64,000 nucleotides of DNA, taken from Ctena decussata. Its lineage: Eukaryota > Mollusca > Bivalvia > Lucinida > Lucinidae. Every line of letters starts with the position of its first letter. Position 1 is the first letter of the stretch. The position numbers and the translations under genes were made by a program. This document shows positions 1 to 11,399 of the stretch, one piece after another. The stretch spans positions 7,006,001 through 7,070,000 of the forward strand of contig OZ022511.1 of the NCBI GenBank assembly GCA_963989385.1, in the 5' to 3' direction. The notes under the pieces are model-generated. The model was given only the letters and a program-made list of their open reading frames with translations, ran no database searches and had not been told where the DNA came from.

Positions 1-418
1 CTGTGTACACAACTCCAACAGGTTGCCTCGATTAAGTTCCAAGAGGGTTTAAAACTCTGTTATCTCTGACCCCAGAAACTTGATATTTAGTTACAGAAAC
101 ACTTGCTGATACACACGCTAGCTTCTTTGGTAACGCATGTAGTGGAGTTATACACAGGTTTGTCATCGATACATGTGAAATATAAGTATATACACAGTCA
201 TATTTCGCAGAGTCTTAGCTTTCATTTGATGTATATTATTCACAAGACTTTGATAGACCGCTTAAACCTTTGATAGGCAATTATGAAATTTTGATGGGCG
301 CGAGTATCTTTAATACTACTGCTTCAGCAAACATCAAAAGGCCGTGTACGGTTAAGATATAGGTTTTCTCTATTGGCAACAAATAACCAAACAGCGTAGA
401 CCCCAAACCTAGTCTACA

Positions 419-548
419 ACTGACCATTCCGTCAGCATTTCCGACACACATTTCCGACGCTGAAAGGTAGAAAAAAAAATATTTTCAATACTGACCGTTC
501 CATGAGCATTTCCGACACACATTTCCGACGCTGAAAGGTAAAAACAAC
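419..548. repeat. Two-copy tandem repeat, about 72-bp period
   Basis: The block CATTTCCGACACACATTTCC plus GACGCTGAAAGGTA occurs twice, about 72 bp apart. The rest of 1-900 shows no gene or other repeat that I can support. Confidence 0.6.
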
Positions 549-940
549 ATTTTCATTAACATAGGAAATGACAATTATTGCTAAATCCCGCAATTCTTCG
601 GGTAATAACGGTATTAAAGAAATTTTCAAACGCTCTAGACTTCAGGTATATAGTTTGGCCGTCATTGTTAAAAAGGAGATAATTTAGTGGCATGAATTAC
701 CTATCCTAGCAGGTGAATTCTTCTCTATGTGGTGATATTCCACGAGAAAAGAATTTGCTCTCGGTAGAGAGTTGTGAGATCTTTTCAGAATACTCCACTC
801 CCCGTGATAAAGATCAGATACTTCCAGGGCAGTGAGGTCCCTTCGAGGTGTATCCGTAAACCTCACACAGGCTTTCATATAGGCCTATGTACTTATATTA
901 ACTGTAAAAAAAAAACACAAAGAAATATATGTATTCTTCA

Positions 941-1170
941 ATGTGTATGGGTGAAAACACCAAGTTTATCACATGTTCTTTCAAAAGGAGACAACTTTGT
1001 GACTTCCTGTTTACTTCCTTATGCGAGTAAAGGCACAAATCTTAAAGGAAAGAATTTGCTCCTTGAGGAGCAAATTCCTTCCTTTAAGAGTTGGCCACCA
1101 TTGAGAAATGAAGCGAAAAATGAAAATGGTGGACCCTTTTCCCATGAAAGTATACCTAGTCACCTTAAAT
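941..1170. mobile_element. Q-family palindromic MITE
   Basis: Two inverted halves meet at GAATTTGCTCC-TTGA-GGAGCAAATTC. The outer parts carry the family words GGAGACAACTTTGTGACTTC and GAAAGTATACC...CACCTTAA. There is no coding capacity. Q is one of the commonest families here. Confidence 0.7.
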
Positions 1171-1560
1171 TCAACTCAAAGAAAAGAAGATGATGTATGT
1201 AAATCTAGCAAGTATAGCTTTAATTTGTGTATGTAAATAAAAACAGCGTTTTGTACAGGCCCTGTTTATCAACACAAGCATGACAGATTGTGGTCCAATT
1301 AATTCCATATCAAATGTCTAATAAATTAACATCTTCAGATATATCACGCAGGATGCTTTTATGGACGCTGAGAGGTCCAGGATGTTAACACATTTAATTA
1401 TGCAAAGTTAATTGTGTCATACAAAAGCAATTAAGTGTAAGTTATAGTTACATGTAAGGACTAGTCGATGAAAAAGCTCCCTCATATTTTTTCAGACTTT
1501 TTCTATAGCTTCATACATTTGTTCCATACTCTGTATTCACTCACTGTGTATTCACTGGTA

Positions 1561-1617
1561 GCAGAATTAATGATCGCATCATAGGGTGTTTATACCCTGG
1601 CCCGATCATTAATTCCT
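1561..1617. repeat. Short foldback
   Basis: AGAATTAATGATCG and CGATCATTAATTCC flank a second small stem (AGGGT/ACCCT). The surrounding 1171-1790 holds nothing else that I can identify. Confidence 0.5.
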
Positions 1618-1789
1618 TTACTTGCCTCTAAAACCTTATTTTGACTTCCAAACTGTAATTCGCTAAACTCACATCTGACAATACAATCTATTATTATACA
1701 CTGTGTTATTATAGGCCCAAGTCAAGGATTCGACGATATAACGAATTTTAATATCTTGCTGTCTCAAATTATTAAGTGTAGTTTGTTAG

Positions 1790-2660
1790 AAAGTTCTCCA
1801 TGCCAGGATTATCGGACATAAATTTGGTCAAAACCTGTTCAGACTGTCCTTTTCATGTTTTTCGCAGTTTTTATAAACGTTGGACTGCAGCCATCTTGGA
1901 TGATCAAATTGCTGAAAAGTGAAATAGATTCTGCAAGGATCATTCGGTCCGAATTCATTCAGGGGTTCTTGAGATATCGTCACATTCAGTTTTCAAACGT
2001 TTTAGTATTACAGCGGCCGGCGGTCGTCTTAGATGGCCTGGCCTATTCGCATAAATCTAAACGAACTCTATTGAAAGACCGTTCGCACCAAATTTGAACA
2101 AATCTGTGTTTCTTGATACTGGCATTTGGACAGAATCGGACTCTTAATTAAGCAGACAGTTGGTCATTGTGAAATATTTCCTTTTTCCTTTTATTTTTAC
2201 AATTTCAAAAACCCAAGTCCAAGTAAAATTTCAGCCAAATATACCCAGTGGTTCTGGAGAAGAAACTGATTTTGTTCTTTTACTTTTGCTAATTAGTAAC
2301 ATCAGCCATCTTGGCTTCTAGACCAATGACTTTTACAATTCTGCAGTCTGGTCATGCTTGTGCACTGATTTAAGAAAAGTCGTAAACAAACTTTTTTCAA
2401 GAAAATAAAAAGGTGTCTAACTCAGCAGGAAAACTCTTCCAAGAAAAACTGAAAAATACATGTCAATTATTTTCTTACGCTGCATCTATGAATGTGAAAA
2501 TACACAGGGCCATAACTCAGCACTAGAAGACTCCCGGGAAAACTGAGAAAATATGTGAGCAGATTTAAAAGGTCGCGGATGGACACCGATGGAAGGACAA
2601 TGTCTAAACAACATATTCCCCCGCCCTAGAACAGTTTACCGGGCGGGAGGGGGTGGAGGG
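1790..2660. repeat. Degenerate array element related to the element at 28538
   Basis: The words GCCATCTTGGATG, CAAATATACCCAGTGGTTCT and CTGCAGTCTGGTCATGCT are shared with the monomers of 28538-30660, at lower identity. A GC-rich hairpin (CCCGCCC / GGGCGGG) at about 2620-2645 may be the 3' end. The short open frames are not genes. Confidence 0.45.
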
Positions 2661-2719
2661 GGTTGGAGAGAGGGATATAGAAAAAAATTATTACGGTGTA
2701 TGCATACACCTTAATAAGG

Positions 2720-3021
2720 CGTCCCACTATCTTTTTTTTTATTTTTTTTTTTTATTGATTTGATGCTTAACGTCCACGGTAAACAGCTATGGTCATGTCG
2801 GGACGGTCAGTTAACCTAACCACAATATTCCTGGGCAGGCTTAGACCTCCTAAGCGGTTAACCAGTACTAAGCGCACATACTTTCGCCAGTAACTGACAA
2901 CTGTCCTTCTTAAATCAGCGGAATGAGAAACGAAAGTATGTGACCAGACCGGGTTTCGAACCCAGGACCTCTGACTTATGAGTCAGGTGCCCTACCGATT
3001 GCGCTACGCGGCCCGGCATCC
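2720..3021 (-). mobile_element. tRNA-headed SINE (tRNA-Met-like)
   Basis: Read on the minus strand, 3021-2945 is tRNA-like, with an A box (TAGCGCAATCGGTAGGGC), an anticodon loop CTCATAA (CAT) and a B box (GGTTCGAAACC). A roughly 200-bp body follows, ending GGACGTTAAGCATCAAATC and an A-rich tail. The acceptor stem does not pair, so this is a SINE head, not a tRNA gene. Confidence 0.8.
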
Positions 3022-3169
3022 TTGCTTAAATGAAATTTCGTTCAGTGGTTACATGTACTTAGTTATGGCTCTGACAGATGGATGGACGTAAGGACAGACA
3101 GATGGATGGACAAACATGGAGGAAACTATATCACTCTCCGCCTTTGGTGGTGGGGGGGGGGGGGTAATA

Positions 3170-3352
3170 ACAAAGTGGCATGTTGTGTGCCCAGTCTGAT
3201 CAAAGAATTCAATGTCCACATGGAGCTAGCTTATAACATGAGCTACCCTTTAAGTGCACATAGTAGACTCTGGTCAGACTTGAAGGCTGCCCAGGCTGAT
3301 CAATGTCTTCCCTAGATGCACATACCACTTTCTTGGTTTTGTCATGTTGCAG
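3170..3352. mobile_element. P-family palindromic MITE, left end missing
   Basis: It retains GCCCAGTCTGATCA, the central AGCTACCCTTTAAGTGC, GCCCAGGCTGATCA and the right end TTGGTTTTGTCATGTTG. Confidence 0.6.
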
Positions 3353-3708
3353 CTCAATTTTTGTTTGAGCAATAACGACCAAACTTACTCAATATATTTA
3401 TGGCCACAAGATCTCAGTGAAGTTTGATAATATGACAAATTGGACCATTTACATTTATTTATTGCCCCTTACATTGTCAAAAAGCTGAATATCCTCTTGT
3501 GAACACAACAGATTGAGGCTACATTTAATGACAAACATAACCAAACTTGCGAAGTACGTTCATGGCTGCAAGACCTCGGGCAACTTTGATAATGACAGCC
3601 TCGGCTTTGGGGCTTCAGCCCGGCAATCTGGACTTCTGGTTAAGTAAAATATGTAGGCCTCCAGATAATATCTGATGGCAGTTGAGATAATTTATCCATG
3701 TTGTTTGA

Positions 3709-4087
3709 TTAAAATATATGTTGTGACATCTCATAAGAATCGCCTCGGCGAGGCGATTCTAATGAGATATCACAACATATATTTCAAGGCAAAAAAGACA
3801 GACATGTTGTCAGATTAAAATATATGTTGTGACATCTCATTAGAATCCCCTCGGCGAGGCGATTCTAATGAGATATCACAACATATATTTCAAAGCAAAA
3901 AACACATTATCAAAATTCTCGTCTGATAGATCCCTAATTATGTCATATATTTTCAAGCCATATATGTCATATATTTTCAATCGGCGAGGCGATTCTAATG
4001 AGATATCACAACATATATTTCAAAGCAAAAAACACATTATCAAAATTCTCGTCCGATAGATCCCTAATTATGTCGTATATTTTCAAG
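3709..4087. repeat. Three tandem copies of an ATATATGTTGTGAC foldback
   Basis: Perfect-stem palindromes at 3709-3786 and 3814-3893 are centred on CGCCTCGGCGAGGCG; the second has one C/G change. A third right half starts near 3980. The 66-bp tail at 3892-3957 is repeated at 4020-4087. The stem word ATGTTGTGAC is shared with the S-family foldbacks at 54133, 58085 and 63598. Confidence 0.75.
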
Positions 4088-4633
4088 CCCCTCCCACCCC
4101 CTCCCCCTCCACCCTAAACATACACATACATCTTAGCACCTCCCAGCCTCGCCAGTTATCCACAGCCCCACCAGTACGTGGTGGTCTGGATCCAGGCTTG
4201 TCAGATGGGCTGAATGGAATCATTAACACCAGAGTTATTGTCCCTGATTTAGTCCCGCAGAATCTATCATGTGATTAAATTTGCTTTTTCATTTTTGTTA
4301 TTTTTATCAGTTCACCTGTTATATATCACCTTGTGAACACAACAGAGGCTACATTTAATGAGCAATTAACACCAGAGTTACTCTTCCTGACTTAGGCAAT
4401 GAAATCCTGGGCTCAGGTAGGCATATGTGGCACAGTCAGGGCCATTACACCCCTTTTGAAATACTGAAGTTTGTAAATTAGACAAGACTTCAATACCAAA
4501 ACCAGTTAAGTATCAAATGATGCGTCTTAAGGATCAATTACTGTGAAATGGATTATTTGTTTACCATAAATCAACTTTTAAGCTACTTCATAAAATGTTT
4601 ATTACAAAATTCAACAAAAATACAAAAAGAAAA

Positions 4634-4856
4634 TGAGCCGCGACACGTGAAAACCAACAATGTGGTTGTGCACCCAGCGCAGACTGAGATCAGCCTGGGC
4701 ATCCGCCCAGTCTGATCAGAGTCTTCGCTGTCCTCATGGAGGTAGCTTAGACCCTTAGCTATCTTTTAAGCCCTTAGCAAAAGGCTGATGCCCAGGCTGA
4801 TCTGAGTCTGCGCTGGGCGCGCAACCACATTGTTGGTTTTCTCCTGTCGCGGCTCA
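4634..4856. mobile_element. P-family palindromic MITE
   Basis: Ends are TGAGCCGCGACACG and CTGTCGCGGCTCA, with inverted arms of about 80 bp (ACCAACAATGTGGTTG..., CAGACTGAGATCAGCCTGGG...). Its middle is AGCTTAGACCCTTAGCTA. This is one of about fifteen copies in the window. Confidence 0.8.
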
Positions 4857-4861
4857 AATAT

Positions 4862-5180
4862 AGTATTAATCATAATAAATGCCCCTGTCCTAATAAACTC
4901 CTCTTGCCTCTTTGCAGAAAATGTTTCATTAACTTGCATGTATTTCTGTTTGCTTCTCTGGATGAGGCAGGAAGAATTTGCTCCTACAAATTCTGTCCTT
5001 TAAAGGTTGGACTGAAAAGGGAGGCTAAAATTGTAGATCTAGTTGCTTCCTCTGGAAGTATACCCATTCACATAAATACTATTTAAAAGAGGTATTTGGC
5101 AGTTGCTGATTTCCTACATTTTAATGCTTGAAAAACGCCCCCTTTCAAGGTTTTACTAGGATTAATATGGTATGCAAATC
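4862..5180. mobile_element. R-family element enclosing Q-like sequence
   Basis: Terminal inverted repeats are ATTAATCATAATAAATGCCC and TACTAGGATTAATATGGTA. The inside carries a Q-like palindrome with GAAGAATTTGCTCC. The same outer ends recur at 7868 and 8455. Confidence 0.55.
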
Positions 5181-5204
5181 ACCCTACACCACTGTGCATA
5201 CTGG

Positions 5205-5462
5205 GGCCGTATTCATAAAACGACTGAAGTGGTTGCTATGCTGTTGCTAAGGCTAAATTTCTTTGAAGGAGATTCCCTACAACTACGAAATTTGGTCTGG
5301 AGGAACAGTCTTACCTACAACTACGAAATTTGGTCTGGAGGAACAGTCTTTGTAAGACTGTTCCTCCAGACCAAATTTCGTAGTTGTAGGGAATCTCCTT
5401 TATAGAAATTTAGCCTTAGCAACCACATAGCAACGACTTAAGTGGCTTTATGAATACGGCCC
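5205..5462. mobile_element. T-family foldback MITE
   Basis: Ends are GGGGCCGTATTCATAAA and TTTATGAATACGGCCCC. The arms contain TTGCTATGCTGTTGCTAAGG and GGAACAGTCTT. The left arm has an extra tandem copy of about 45 bp (CTACAACTACGAAATTTGGT...). The second copy is at 38320-38542. Confidence 0.8.
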
Positions 5463-5614
5463 CTGATCAGAGTAATCACCTTTTACTTTAATAGAGATTT
5501 TCTGTCGGAATATATGGATGAAGCTGATCCAGGTCTAACATGTAGGTACCTTTCACTCTAACATCCATAAATCATAATCAAGAAGACAATGTTGTTAAAT
5601 TGTCTCCCTTACAG

Positions 5615-5835
5615 TAAAATAGGTACACTTTCAGGGGCAGCAACTCTGCAATTTTCATTTTTTGCCTCCCCTCCTGATGGGGGTCAACTCATAAACAAAT
5701 TTGCTCTCTATTGCTACAAAGGGAGCAAATTCATTTCCTTAAGAGAAGACCCCATTTCGGGAGAGGTTCATTGTTCAGAGAAGCAAACAGGGAGTCATAA
5801 AAGAAGAAAAAAAACTATACTTCCCTTACTTAAAT
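5615..5835. mobile_element. Q-family MITE
   Basis: It opens with GGTACACTTTCAGGGGCAGC, carries the central AAATTTGCTC/GAGCAAATT inversion and closes with GGAAGCAAACAGG-type sequence. Confidence 0.65.
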
Positions 5836-6100
5836 AGTAAAATGAAAGCGAATACTTTGCAAAGAGAGAAAATTGCTCCCCTTTTTTCCTTATCTATATT
5901 AATTGCCTCCCTTGGCAACATATTCAGAAACAATGTCTTGCTGAAAATTATCATGGTACATATGCTGTTGCTCTATGACAAGTAAAACTGCTGGGCCCAG
6001 TTGTTCAAAGCATTGTTAGCCTAACCAGCTCGTTATGAGGTCAACTCGTTAAGTGTTTTACAACTTTGTAAACAAATAAACTGGAGCTTTAGCAGTGTGT

Positions 6101-6686
6101 CACGGACTCTTAAAAAATCTCACGCCCGGGCCGAGGATCAAACCCAGGGCCTTTTGATCTAAAGTCGAGCACTCTACCACCTTGCTATAAAAGCCGGCTT
6201 GTACCGCAAGGCCGTACAAGTGTATAATATACCTAACCTTTACCCTGTGACATTTTTATTTGTCACGGACTCTTTAAAAAATCTCACGCCCGGACCGAGG
6301 ATCGAGCCAAGGACCTTTCAATCTAAAGTCAAGCACTCTACCATGTGGCTATAAAAGCCGGCTTGTACCACAAGGCAGTACAAGTGTATTATATACCTAA
6401 CCATTACCCTGTGACATTCTCCCCCCTCCATATTGAATTCGTCCTCGAATTCTCAGGAGTTGCAAGAATCACTTGAAATGAGACTTCAGGAGTTCTAATG
6501 CACATGTGGGTCATTTACGTTGGGCGCCATTTGTCACGGACTCTTAAAAATTCTCATGCCCGGGCCGAGGATCGAACCCGGGACCTTTCGATCTAAAGTC
6601 GAGCACTCTACCACGATGCTATAAAAGCCGACTTGTACCGCAAGGCAGTACAAGTGTATTATATACCTAACCTTTTCCCTGTGACA
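6101..6686 (-). mobile_element. Three tandem tRNA-like SINE units
   Basis: Units at 6101-6244, 6263-6416 and 6534-6686 share about 90% of their bases by eye. On the minus strand each reads TATAGC..GGTGGTAGAGTGC (A box), an anticodon-like arm CTCGACTTTAGATCGAA and GGTTCGATCC (B box), followed by CACGGACTC. The last two are separated by about 118 bp of unrelated sequence with TGACATTCTCCCCCC. Related pieces lie at about 34140-34200 and 36588-36697. Confidence 0.7.
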
Positions 6687-7307
6687 AGTGCAAAAGCTTC
6701 TCACATTTTTTCAACAAAAATTATAAGCATGTCTGAGACATTTTAAAGAAATGTTAACTTAAGACATCATTAGTTTTGAACAACCCGAAATGTTAACTAA
6801 AGATGTCGTTAGTTTTGAACAACCAGCCACTGGATGCAACTTAACATACATACACGAAAACCTGGACCTGCCAATCAGAAAAGTGCAGCAAAATAATAAA
6901 TGAAAATAACTTGTGTACTTTTCTGTACTTAATTGAGCTAGACATATGACATGCTTGCTTATCATATTTGTAAATAATAAAGTCTTTGATCAGCTGGGGC
7001 ACAAATACATTTAAAAAGTGAAACAATACAATAGCTGAAATCAACTTATGTACTTTTCTGTATTTAATTAAGCTGCTTACTTTGCATTATTGCCAACAAT
7101 AAAGACTTTGATCAGATGAAACAAAAATACATTTGACTAAAGCCACAAGCTTCAAGGAACACTAAAAGAATAAAAACAGAAAATTATAAACAAAAACAAA
7201 GTAAACCCTGTGAAAAACAGCTTATAGGAAAAAAAGCTGATTTAAAATAATAAAAATTATGAATTTTTGTCAATTACATAGAAACCCTGATTATCATGCA
7301 TGGGTGC

Positions 7308-7530
7308 ATTTACAAGGAAGCAACTGTACCATTTTTTTTTCTTCCTTCGTCCCTTCTCAATGGGGGTCAACATCTAAAGGAAAGATTTTGCTCTGCATGC
7401 AGGTAGCTTAGACCCTTAGCTACCCTTCAAGTGCTTAGCACAGAGTCTGAGCAGACTAGGAAAATGCCCAGGCTTCATCTGCGCTGGATGCACAACCATT
7501 TTGTTTGTTTTTCTCGCGTCACAGCTCATT
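7308..7530. mobile_element. Half Q-family MITE joined to half P-family MITE
   Basis: The left part (to about 7392) is a Q left arm (GGAAGCAACTGTACC...TGGGGGTCAACA). It switches abruptly to a P right half (GCATGCAGGTAGCTTAGACC to TCGCGTCACAGCTCA). This suggests recombination or deletion between MITEs. Confidence 0.55.
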
Positions 7531-7867
7531 TATTTACTTATTTTGTTAGGGTGGGTGGGGGGGGGGGGGCACTTTAAGGGCTGGTTTTATTGACAACAAT
7601 GGTCCAGGTAAGCTTAGCTCATAGACATGCATTCTGCATTCTGTGACATCAAGATTCTAATAAGGGGGCACAATATATATTCTGACTGTTAAGAATTATT
7701 TTATTACAGAAGTGATCTCCCTTTCAACCTTCTGGGAAGCAAACAGGATATGACCAAAAGTTGTTTCCCTCTGTAAAAATGAAAGAAACTGAAACACATT
7801 AAGCCAAGACTGATCAGACATGCATATTTATAGGCTGGTAAAAGTCTCAACCATTCACACACATACT

Positions 7868-8455
7868 GTATTAATCCTAATAGATGCACCTGCTCTAATA
7901 AACACCACCTGCTTCTTGTCCAAAAATAATGTTAAATTGACTTGCAGAAATTCCTGTTTGCTTCTCTGGATAAGGTAGCTCTTTGAAAGGGGTCTACTCT
8001 GAAAAGGAAAGAATTTGCTCCTAGAGCAAATTCTTTCCTTTTAGAGTTGACCCTTATTGAGAAGGGAGACAAAAAATAGTTGAGTTGCTTCCTCTGAAAG
8101 TATACCTGTCCCCTTTTTATGAGTCGTGACAAAGTGGTTGTGCGCCCACCTCAGACTCAGATCAGCCTGGGCATCTGCCCAGTCTGATCAGAGTCTTCGC
8201 TTCTGCATGAAGGTAACTTAGACCCTTAGCTACCCTTTAAGTGCTAAGCAAAGATTCTGATCTAACTGGGCCAATACCCAGATTGATCTGAGTCTGTACT
8301 GGGCGCACAACCACTTTGTTGGTTTTCTCATGTCGCCGCTCATATTGCATTTTAGAGGTATATTGACAGTGGCTAATTTACTACACTTTCAACTCTAAGT
8401 AACACCCAGTTCATAAAATACAATGCCCCAGGGCATTTATTAGGATTAATATGGT
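7868..8455. mobile_element. R-family element with Q and P MITEs inside
   Basis: Ends are TATTAATCCTAATAGATGC and GGGCATTTATTAGGATTAAT. It contains a Q palindrome (GAATTTGCTCC-TAGA-GCAAATTC, about 7930-8110) and a full P element at 8120-8343 inserted to its right. Confidence 0.65.
8120..8343. mobile_element. P-family palindromic MITE
   Basis: Ends are TGAGTCGTGAC and TCATGTCGCCGCTCA, inserted in the R element 7868-8455. Confidence 0.75.
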
Positions 8456-8689
8456 AAGATAGGTTTCTCATATGGAGTTCTATTTATATATGAAAATGTA
8501 CAATATAGTAAATATGCTAACATTAAGTAAACATTGCAACATCTGCACACCTACCTGTACAACAAACATAGCTAAGAAAATAATAATAAAAATCAGCAGA
8601 AAATAAAATGCAACAACAAAATAAAAAGACAACAAATGCACTCAATGCAACAACTTAACATTGGAGATTCTTCTTCATTATGCTAAAAC

Positions 8690-9492
8690 AGCTACAACAG
8701 AGAGTTAAATTATTTGAGAATGAATTATAGGTTTGAGAAAATCACACTTTTCCATCTTAAGAATTTCAAGAAGCATCTCCTTTATAATTTGAGAGGAGCA
8801 TGGCATACATTGTATGCCATGCTCCTCTCCAATTATAAGTGAAATGATGCCATAGATCAATTGCCATAGCAACTATGGAAAATACTACAGTCCAACCTCT
8901 CCTAACTGTCACCTCCCACCGATGGTCACCTCTTAACAACGACCACTTTCAATTCCCCTTGTTTTATTTCCTATATTTTTTCACCTCTGACTGGTGGCCA
9001 CCTCTTTTTCTCAGTCAGCAGTCGCAATTCCCGACTGAAAACGGTCAGAATTACCTCTGTAAAGGCCAGTTTTTATGGTGGAATACAGTTTTTTTTTTCA
9101 ATTACCCAGGACTGTTTATCAACTCTTGTCTTAGGAATAATGTATATTTATGGCAAATGTAAACATTACTCAAAATTATTATATTTGAAGATACATGTAT
9201 ATACATCATTAAAACATTTGCTCTACTGGTACTAAGTGGTCAAATACCAACTAAAAGTCCATGAGTTTAATCCTCTGAACAACAGCAACCTCTATACAAT
9301 GGCCAGTTTTGGCTGTTCCAGCCCCTGGCTGTTGTAGACAGGTTGCACTGTAATTGTTGTGCTTAGTACCTTGGCAGAATGATGTTTCGATGACGTCACT
9401 TAGACATCAACATGAAGTCATAGTTGCTATGGTAACAGATGTATGATGTCACTGGTTCAGGAGCATAGTAAACAGTGTATGCCATGCTCCAC
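8690..9492. mobile_element. V-family element (GGAGCATGGCATACA hairpins) interrupted by a pogo-like element
   Basis: The left part holds a hairpin GGAGCATGGCATACA-TTG-TATGCCATGCTCC (8793-8826). The right part ends CAGTGTATGCCATGCTCC (9475-9492). Removing 8888-9350 gives one continuous copy of the element seen reversed at 59879-60200. It also carries GATGACGTCA and GTTGCTATGGTAAC. Confidence 0.7.
8888..9350. mobile_element. pogo/Tigger-like TIR element, non-autonomous
   Basis: Terminal inverted repeats CAGTCCAACCTCTC and CAGGTTGCACTG are flanked by TA on both sides, which fits a Tc1/mariner/pogo-type TA duplication. The 463-bp body has no transposase. Its sister copy is 9748-10207. Confidence 0.75.
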
Positions 9493-9747
9493 TAATTTTT
9501 CAAGGACATTAAAAACTGAAATCTTTCAACAGAAACTTCGGATTTTTTTTAAACAAATATTTATTCTCAAGCCATTTAATTCCACGTTTTGCACAAAATA
9601 AAGATAAAACTATACCCGTCACTGTACTGAGTCTTATGTATAAATCTATGTGGCTTTGTATGTTAAAATGATTTAACATTAGCAGTAAAGGCAAAGTAAA
9701 GAACTTGCGTGTCCCCTTCAGAGTTCCCCACAATATGCTACTCAATA

Positions 9748-10207
9748 CGGTACAACCTCCCCCAATGGTCACCTCCCACCGGCGGTCATCTCTTAACAAC
9801 AGTCACTTTCAAAACCCCAGTTTAATTTCCTATATTTTTCACCTCTGACGAGCGGTCACCTCTCTTTTCAGGTCAGCGGTCGCAATTTTCGACAAAAACG
9901 GTCATAATTACCTCTGTAATGGCCAGTTTTTTTCTGGTGGAGTACGGCTCTTTTTCAAATACCGAACAATGTTTTACAGTTTGTTATTTATCAGCTAATA
10001 GCAATAATGTATATTCATGGTAAATGTGAAGATTACACAAAATGTTTACATTTGCAGATACATCAATAAAAATGTTGCTTTACTGGTACTCGGTGGTCAA
10101 ATACCAACTGAAAGCCCGTGAGTCAAACCCTCCGAACAACAGCCACCTCTCTACAACAGCCAGTTTTGGCTGTTCCGGATGTTGCCGGTTGTAGAGAGGT
10201 TGCACTG
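9748..10207. mobile_element. Second pogo/Tigger-like TIR element
   Basis: It is 460 bp with ends CGGTACAACCTCC and GAGAGGTTGCACTG, TA on each side. It is collinear with 8888-9350 along its whole length (CACCTCCCACCG, GTCAGCGGTCGCAATT, GGCTGTTCC). Open frames across it are not conserved between the copies. Confidence 0.75.
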
Positions 10208-10267
10208 TATACATTTTATGGAGCCCAGCAGTTTTGCTATTATTAATTAATCACAAATGCACTTTAA

Positions 10268-10495
10268 ACTGAGGTCTTGACTCCGTATGACCAATGTATT
10301 GGTGGAATGTTGAACCCGAGTTAACTCATTTGATAGTATATCCAGTGAGTGAGTGATCTGGAGTTTAATGTACCACCAAGAACTAGGTCATACGGAGACG
10401 GGACCTCGGTTCAAAGTCTCATCCAAAAGACCCGTGAAGCGGGGGATAAATCTTTCAACCACTGGATTGGTAGTCCAGCGTGTTATCCACTGCTT
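10268..10495 (-). mobile_element. Inverted pair of SINE fragments
   Basis: On the minus strand 10495-10346 has a tRNA-like anticodon arm (CTGGA-CTACCAA-TCCAG), the body GACCTAGTTCTTGGTGG and the tail TTAAACTCCAGATCACTCAC. A plus-strand fragment of the same tail (GACTCCGTATGACC..., 10268-10330) lies beside it. A relative is at 60280-60420. Confidence 0.55.
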
Positions 10496-10989
10496 CTTAT
10501 AGTGTATCCATTCACATTAAATTTCACTTACAACCGAAGATATACTGACATATCTTACTATCGCAGACTTGAAGTAAAGAGGTGGTCTTCAGCATCAGAC
10601 ATAATACCTCCCTTCCCAGCTGAAAATCTTGCTAAAGATTCAGAAAAAGAGTTGTAGCAGTCAGACAATGATATCCCATGTATTATTTATCATTATTTTA
10701 TAACTCTGCCATTTTCAAAATAAGGGCAACACTCTTACACAAGGTACTCTTTTTGCCACCCTTAAGCATTCTTTCTTCTCAAACCAGTGTTGTTTTAGTT
10801 TTCTTATTACTCCATAGCTCTCTTCTGTACAATGTAGGAAAAACTAACCAGGGGATGCCAAAGACAGAATCATTAAAATTACAGTTCTTTCTGTACTTTG
10901 GAAAGGCAAGGTAAAAGTTAATTTACTTTAAAATCTTGAAAAAAATTGCCCTGCAAAGAGTTCAGTTGCTAATAAGACTGCTCCATACT

Positions 10990-11020
10990 GCAGTTTTTTG
11001 GCTGTAAGATGAGATTTCCT

Positions 11021-11055
<35 letters not shown>

Positions 11056-11215
11056 AGAACAATGCCAAGTATCTGAATCAGTCCCATAGAATTCAGCTAT
11101 AAGATGGGATTTCTCTGCCAAAAAAACTAAAAGCTTAGTCAGTCTTATAAGACAGATGTAGACTTTTAGGGTTGTCTGGAAGAGAAAAACCCTGTTGTAT
11201 AACCAAATAAATACA
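10990..11215. repeat. TATAAGATGGGATTT-family repeat with a 31-bp poly-C tract
   Basis: GCTGTAAGATGAGATTT and GCTATAAGATGGGATTTCTC repeat here and at 39520-39660 and 40340-40545. An uninterrupted run of 31 C lies at 11022-11052. Confidence 0.55.
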
Positions 11216-11399
11216 GCATGTTTTGTGGAAAAATAATTTTTTCACTTATAAGGAGATTTGAGTTACACTACACAAAAATGGTGTATATGGAACCAGCAAA
11301 GACTCAGATTAGACCCTGCATCTGCAGTCTGACCAAGGCCTTTTGTGTCTGCACACACCGTGAATAGATCCTGAGGAATCTACAGGCCCTCAAGGCTCT

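Noticed and set aside
2945..3021. Functional tRNA-Met gene
   Set aside because: A and B boxes and anticodon arm are tRNA-like, but the acceptor stem does not pair and a SINE body and A-rich tail follow.
3709..4087. CRISPR-like array of palindromic repeats
   Set aside because: Two and a half foldback copies with non-spacer intervals, in an animal genome; this is a MITE cluster.
9509..9799. 96-codon minus-strand frame
   Set aside because: Its N-terminal part is the pogo-like element end and the frame is not kept in the sister copy.
10678..10914. 78-codon plus-strand frame with hydrophobic start
   Set aside because: AT-rich chance frame between repeats; no homology, splice context or neighbour support.
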